Positions 61,101 to 64,000 of a stretch of DNA of 64,000 nt are shown in pieces. Where the stretch lies: positions 69,548,018 through 69,612,017 of the forward strand of contig CM050453.2 in assembly GCA_027563935.2 (NCBI GenBank), given 5' to 3'. Source of the stretch: Costus lasius. Taxonomy: Eukaryota; Streptophyta; Magnoliopsida; Zingiberales; Costaceae. Below the pieces are notes generated by a model. The model ran no database searches. It was given only the letters and a program-made list of their open reading frames with translations, and was not told where the DNA came from. A program made the translations under genes and the position numbers. Within the stretch, counting starts at the first letter, position 1. Every line of letters begins with the position of its first letter.

Positions 61101-61212
61101 CATACAGTTTCCTCTCTGCCTTAAGAACGATCTTAAGGTGTCCAAACCAGTCAGAGAAGTTCGGCCCAGCAAACTTCTCCCTTTCCAGTAGGGATCGCAC
61201 ATTGAAGCTCAT
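58145..61212 (-). CDS. gag-pol: Copia gag-pol polyprotein lacking the RT end and RNase H
   Basis: ATG 61212-61210, open for 1028 codons, with the last five residues and stop read from the LTR (to 58126). Gag is at residues 1-230, zinc knuckle CFHCGQLGHWKKDC at 240-253, protease DTACGVH at 287-293, integrase zinc ligands H421, H426, C452 and C455, catalytic D482, D545 and E581, and reverse transcriptase about 800-1023 with YVDD at 968-971. The complete family protein, judged from A1, has about 1294 residues, so about 270 are missing, including all RNase H motifs. Gag, protease and integrase could still be made. Self-sufficient reverse transcription is unlikely. Confidence 0.92.
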
Positions 61213-63055
61213 GGTGTTCGTTGCTACAGGAATCTACAACAAGCAAGAACAGCAAGGTCAGTATCAATGTTCAGAATCAATCCAGGACTTAAGAAAGATT
61301 CTTTTCTCACTATTTTGTCTGACTGAAAAATCCAGTAAACAGTCCGAAAGAGTAATACTCTTTTAGTGAGATGGGATCCAGATTTCATACTTGGTCTCCG
61401 CGTCCCGCTCAGGCGAGATAAGTTGCACAGAGATGACAAGCACTAATTTCTGGTAGGCTGTCCCAGCCAATCGCCAACCCGTGCGATTCCCCTTCATCTT
61501 GGCAATCCAGCAGACTGTGCCAACTGAGTTGGTACAACACAGTCTCTGATCCCAGAGATGGCTGCCTCCATGTGCTACCATATGCGCCACATATGTAGCC
61601 TACATGGTCAAGCTGACCTGACCTACTCCCTGGACCACCACGTGCTATGCTGAGCAACGAGAGGGGATAAATCCCAACTCTGTAACACGCAGGTGAAATC
61701 CAGCACCGTCTGAAGATAGATGGACGTGCCCACTGAGTGGGTTCAACACGGCTCCAACGATAATCAGAAAGGTGAGGTTTCGCGTCAGAAGGCTTATCGA
61801 GCTTGATATGTTAGCGTTGGATTTTAACGGTCTTTTATCTTCTTACTATCAGGCATATCCTATGGCTATAGTAGAAGATAAACTTAAACATGCAATTCTA
61901 ATTATTAGCAATAAGTAGAAAGCATGATCTTATGTGGTAAAAGCCCATGAACCCTAGTAAGACCTTAATTTTACTTAAGTCTTCACTCGAGCTCCTTGGC
62001 ATCTCATCTGGTCCAACCTAGGGCCCTAGCGCCAAGAGCACCTCAGGTGCACCACCAGGTGAATGCCCCTCTTGGATGTGTGCTTTTGTGCTCTTGTCTA
62101 ATCAAAGTACATTTGATCTATCTAGACAAGGTTGACTCGCAGGTCAACAACATATTATAAATTAAGTACAATGTGATTCGCAGATCACAAATTAATTTAC
62201 AATTTTTTTAAATCCAGGCACGCAGGCCCCAGCACAGCACACAAATGGGCAACCCACATAAGACTAAATAAACAAGCATATGGTTCAATCAACATGTGAT
62301 CCAATCAAGAAATTAAAATTTTGAAAAAACCCCATGGCATCAATTTTAATTTCCTTATGAGCCCTACAACCTTACAATGGTCCATTGATGGGGATCCACT
62401 CATCCATCTAGTTAGATCTTTTGCCCTTGCATGCACCGAGTCCTAACTGACCCGTGTTGACCTGATGGTCAACCATGCATGCGTCAAGGGCTGAACCACC
62501 CTCATGAGTTTTGGCAAGCGGGTGTGACCCCGGGCCTAACTCAAGTATGTTCAGTAATTGTCTCAACCAGACCTCGCTACACGCCTTTGATGCAGTCAAC
62601 CTATAGCCACCTCGTGCTTGCGCACAGGTGCTATCTGGTCGACCCATCTAGGCTGTCAGATGGTCTGATCAGACTAGCTTGATCTATACTAGATGATGCC
62701 TTCAACCCCATCAACCCATTTAAGGATTTAATGTAGTGGCACCTTAGATCTAATCAACCGCGCAAGATGTAAGTTTTGTAAAACACTTAGAGCATGCGCA
62801 AACATACAAACAAAGTTGATAACCCTTAGATCTAAGGGGGTCCCCTTCAAGGGGGAGCGCAAACTTTAGGGGGTCCCCTTCAAGGGGGAGCGCATACATA
62901 GCCCATGATACAAGCGCAATCTACATGTTAACATGATACAAGCGCAATCTACATGTACATGTAACCATGCATCATGAAAACAAAGCATCAAGTAAGCGCA
63001 AGAAGCATGGATCACAAACACTTCTAGCAATCATATAGATCATATGGAGAGCCTA
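61213..63055 (-). other. Leader of copia A-right with short tandem repeats
   Basis: Counterpart of 2788-4689. The 33-bp GTCCCCTTCAAGGGG pair is at about 62834-62892, followed by a short array containing ACAAGCGCAATCTACATGT. Small ORFs (61224-61439, 61363-61590, 61409-61657) recur in A-left at 2784-3232 but show no protein features. Confidence 0.78.
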
Positions 63056-63067
63056 GCTCTGATACCA
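63056..63067 (-). other. Primer-binding site of copia A-right
   Basis: Minus strand TGGTATCAGAGC, perfect Met-tRNA type, two bases inside the LTR edge at 63070. Confidence 0.93.
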
Positions 63068-63069
63068 GT

Positions 63070-64000
63070 TGTAGGAACCCCTAATAAAGGGGGGAAACCC
63101 TATACATGCGCATCTAGCATGCAATGCGGAAAAAGGGCTTCTAAAGATCGCATATGAACTATATAATCAACTTAAACCAACTTAAGATCATGATATGATC
63201 TTACCATTGCCATGGATGGAAGGCGGCTTGGAAGAAGAAAACAAGGTTGATCTCCTCCAAAAGGTGCGCACACAAGAAGACAAAGACTACTCCCTTCTCA
63301 ACTTTGTGCTAGCAAAAGCTTCAAGGGGTCTTATCGCATGAAGGAGATGATGAACTCTTGGCCGATCTTTCTTCTCGTCACTTTCACCACACAAGAAAGT
63401 GTGTGTCGTCGAGAGCAAGATGATGGAGAGAAGCGTTAGCCAAACTTGTGATCGAATGTGGAGACATTCATCACAATTGTCAAACCGAAATGCCATAAAT
63501 GGCAAGTCATCAAAGCTTGCGTTATGCGTTCACATGAAGTGAACCAAACGCATAGCTCTCCTCTCAAATGAACCAAGCGCTCACATGTGAGCCGGTTCAA
63601 TTCAATTGGTCCAATGACCAAACCAAATCAGCCCAATAATCGGTTCAGACCAAATTAAACCCTAAGGTTCAAAATCTGACCGTTCATCCTTTTAATGCTC
63701 TTGATCTCTTCGATCTAGCATCCACACTCTCGATCTAAGCTTACCGATCTCAAGCCCTAATCAATCAAACATGATCAGACTGGATCTCACTTACAATCAG
63801 AGTTTAATCTCCTTTAAACTGAACTCGAACAATTCAGTCCACACGATCTGACTTAAGTAGCCATATCATCAAATTGTGCGACCCTAAGGGTTTCCTTTAA
63901 ATGTCGGTAACGATAACTTACGTTATCACGATCAGCGAGGGGTATCTAGCAACACATCACTGTCTCCCGATATAAAGGAAAGAGTCTTCCAAGACTCCAC
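63070..64000 (-). repeat. 5' LTR of copia A-right, first 931 bp
   Basis: Same sequence as 56471-57401 (offset 6599). Continues past the window end. Confidence 0.92.

Larger units (their letters stand above)
56471..64000 (-). mobile_element. Ty1-copia retrotransposon A-right, very young, internally deleted, cut by window end
   Basis: 3' LTR 56471-58144, gag-pol 61212-58145, leader 61213-63055, Met-tRNA primer site 63056-63067, and 5' LTR from 63070 to beyond the window. The 931 bp of 5' LTR visible match 56471-57401 with no difference that I could see. The polyprotein stops where the 3' LTR begins and lacks the RNase H end and the polypurine tract. The right target repeat is outside the window. 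The left flank is GCTGG. Confidence 0.92.

Overview
The window is plant nuclear DNA made almost entirely of LTR retrotransposons nested inside one another. I found no host protein-coding gene, rRNA gene, tRNA gene or CRISPR array. The lineages point to an angiosperm with a repeat-rich genome: Angela/BARE-like Ty1-copia elements with LTRs of about 1.7 kb and Met-tRNA primer sites, Athila-like Ty3-gypsy elements with Asp-tRNA primer sites, and one chromovirus-type Ty3-gypsy element whose pol runs into its LTR, as in the CRM clade. I cannot name the species. Element names used here (A, B, C, D, G, H) are my own labels.

Left part (1-14833). Copia A-left (minus strand, cut by the window start, ends 6405) lies inside an older plus-strand copia, D (6406-11354). 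D ends against a third LTR, C (minus). C is interrupted by a solo LTR of family A (12199-13875, target-site duplication ATGAC) and is followed by a second partial copy of its own end.

Middle part (14834-56127), Athila cluster, all minus strand. Fragment G0 (14834-17178) abuts G1 (17179-30409), which holds a complete Athila element H (18718-29134, duplication GTTTC). G2 (30410-56127) is a 13-kb tandem repeat of G1. At the same GTTTC site it carries only a solo LTR of H. That solo LTR was hit by copia LTR B (33379-54423, duplication GTAAT), B by full copia A1 (33487-50449, plus strand, duplication GAGAG) and by a solo LTR (52075-53756, duplication GCATT), and A1 by a solo LTR (35269-36991, duplication TTTAC) and by the chromovirus (37313-45329). 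The order of events follows from who interrupts whom.

Right part. 56128-56470 is AT-rich sequence that I do not recognise. Copia A-right (56471 to beyond the window, minus strand) has matching LTRs over the 931 bp visible, so it is very young. Its polyprotein lacks the end of the reverse transcriptase, all of RNase H and the polypurine tract.

No element here is both complete and free of coding breaks within the window. A-left looks open in the 929 codons visible. A1 has one stop in integrase, the chromovirus has one frameshift and one stop in integrase, H and D are decayed, and A-right is internally deleted. The notable content is structural: precise insertion signatures, a tandem duplication followed by LTR-LTR recombination, filler DNA at a repair junction, and unusual palindromic arrays in the Athila LTRs. 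I found no evidence of a new biochemical system.
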